DNA of 64,000 bases from Pseudomonas sp. NKUCC02_KPG (GTDB taxonomy: Bacteria > Pseudomonadota > Gammaproteobacteria > Pseudomonadales > Pseudomonadaceae), in NCBI RefSeq assembly GCF_019345465.1, contig NZ_JAHKRC010000011.1, positions 147,812 through 211,811 on the forward strand. Reading direction: 5' to 3'. The translations under genes were made by a program, and so were the position numbers. The stretch's first letter is position 1. Each line of letters opens with the position of its first letter. Below are positions 63,097-64,000 of this stretch, piece by piece. The notes beneath the pieces were generated by a model that saw nothing but the letters and a program-made list of their open reading frames with translations, searched no databases and was not told the DNA's origin.

Positions 63097-63728
63097 TGAA
63101 GTTCCTTTCTTGGCGTATTGGGGTCTTTGCAGCAGCGGCTGTGTGGCCTTTGTACTGGCTTTATGAGGCCTGGATCTTTGCCTTGGGCCCGGATCCGGGA
63201 AAGGTGCTGGTTGATAGGCTGGGGTTGGGGGCGCTTATTCTGCTGCTGGTAACACTGAGTATGACGCCGATGCAAAAGCTTACGGGGTGGCCTGGATGGA
63301 TTGCAGTGCGTCGCCAGATAGGCTTGTGGTGTTTTGCATATGTGGTGCTGCATGTGTGTTCATACCTGACTTTCGTGCTGGGGTTTGACTGGTCGCAGCT
63401 GGGTGTGGAGTTGCGCAAGCGGCCCTACATTATTGTAGGTGCTCTGGGTTTTCTGTGTTTGCTGGCCTTGGCAGTGACTTCAAATCGATACAGTCAGCGG
63501 CGGCTGGGTGCGCGCTGGAAGAAACTCCATCGTCTGGTGTATGTGGTTGTAGGATTGGGGTTGCTGCATATGCTTTGGATTGTGCGGGCGGACCTCAAGG
63601 AATGGTCGGTTTATGCCTTTATAGGTGTGTGCCTGCTGATGCTGCGAATACCCGTGGTCATGAGTCGAATTCCGCGTCTATATAAGAAGAAACCGATATC
63701 GGTATCAAGAGTGAAAATTAACCCTTGA
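63096..63728 (+). CDS. msrQ: Heme-binding membrane subunit MsrQ
   Basis: 210 residues with about six membrane helices of the ferric-reductase-like fold. Likely heme ligands are the histidines in VVLHVCSYL, WKKLHRLVYV and LGLLHMLWIV. It passes electrons from quinones or flavins to MsrP. The C-terminal tail is basic (RLYKKKPISVSRVKINP). Nothing coding follows before the window ends; the promoters below do. Confidence 0.95.
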   Translation: MKFLSWRIGVFAAAAVWPLYWLYEAWIFALGPDPGKVLVDRLGLGALILLLVTLSMTPMQKLTGWPGWIAVRRQIGLWCFAYVVLHVCSYLTFVLGFDWSQLGVELRKRPYIIVGALGFLCLLALAVTSNRYSQRRLGARWKKLHRLVYVVVGLGLLHMLWIVRADLKEWSVYAFIGVCLLMLRIPVVMSRIPRLYKKKPISVSRVKINP

Positions 63729-63858
63729 CTCAGATCTGTAACGGCCTATAATTCGCCCACTTCCGGCGCAGTCGAAACGGAAAACTCCTTGAGTTTCAAT
63801 GAGTTGGATTGGTTTTTGGCGGTGTCAGCTTCAAGTCATCGAAGCAGGAAATGAGGTG

Positions 63859-63886
63859 TTGACAGCAGCGTGCAACGCTGTAGAAT
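63859..63886 (+). promoter_or_regulatory. Strong promoter P1, probably of an rRNA operon
   Basis: TTGACA (63859-63864) and TAGAAT (63881-63886), 16 bases apart. Same hexamers and spacer as P2, 109 bases downstream. No gene follows in the window. Confidence 0.75.
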
Positions 63887-63967
63887 TCACCTCCCGCTAA
63901 CGAGAGATCGAAAGCGCAAGTGGTTGATGTTACAGAGGAAACTTTGAAAACATCTTAAAATAACCGC

Positions 63968-64000
63968 TTGACAGTAACAGAGGCTGCTGTAGAATGCGCG
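63968..64000 (+). promoter_or_regulatory. Strong promoter P2 with GC-rich discriminator
   Basis: TTGACA (63968-63973), 16-base spacer, TAGAAT (63990-63995), then GCGCG up to the window edge. The GC-rich discriminator is typical of promoters shut down by ppGpp and DksA, as for rRNA and tRNA. From memory PAO1 has an rRNA operon next to msrPQ. Confidence 0.75.

Overview
The window is a stretch of ordinary chromosome from a Pseudomonas, most likely of the fluorescens/putida side of the genus. The basis is gene content and order: cbrX-cbrA-cbrB-crcZ-pcnB, a PrrF-type iron sRNA, mrcB-lpoP, and REP/REPIN repeats of pseudomonad type. From memory, the order closely follows the PAO1 region from grpE/dnaK down to msrPQ and an rRNA operon. 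I see no phage, transposase, integrase, CRISPR array or toxin-antitoxin gene.

Layout. Bases 1-4.8 kb carry heat shock genes (grpE, dnaK, dnaJ) and dapB. 4.8-10 kb holds carA-carB-greA, preceded by a leader with a short ORF and an embedded terminator. 10-16.9 kb holds yhbY (reverse), rlmE, ftsH, folP, glmM, tpiA and secG. 16.9-26.1 kb has tRNA-Leu(GAG), initiator tRNA-Met, then rimP-nusA-infB-rbfA-truB-rpsO-pnp. 26.3-33.4 kb is more accessory: a BON protein, a DUF748 envelope protein, a methyltransferase, a thiolase and an MpaB-family protein, separated by REPINs. 33.4-39.1 kb, reverse strand, has pgi, panC-panB, folK and pcnB. 39.3-46 kb, reverse strand, is a carbon catabolite control block: the sRNA CrcZ with its sigma-54 promoter and likely CbrB sites, then cbrB, cbrA, cbrX, gluQRS and dksA. 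46.3-51.6 kb has an aminotransferase, sfsA, a Rieske protein, a heme ABC importer (hmuTUV) and PrrF facing it. 51.6-57.3 kb has a TfoX C-terminal protein, an APH/kinase fusion, and mrcB-lpoP-yqcC. 57.3-63.7 kb has a structured leader, ilvI-ilvH-ilvC, pssA and msrP-msrQ. The last 150 bases hold two strong tandem promoters, probably of an rRNA operon that starts just beyond the window.

The genes form several functional groups: protein folding and quality control, pyrimidine/arginine precursor supply, folate and pantothenate synthesis, translation and RNA decay, carbon-source control (CbrAB-CrcZ), iron and heme (hmuTUV, PrrF), wall synthesis (PBP1b and its activator), and branched-chain amino acid synthesis. 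No wholly new multi-gene system stands out. The most interesting material is in the non-coding DNA: the carA leader, the ilvI leader with a long-range stem, the crcZ control region, the PrrF locus and the hairpins before pnp.
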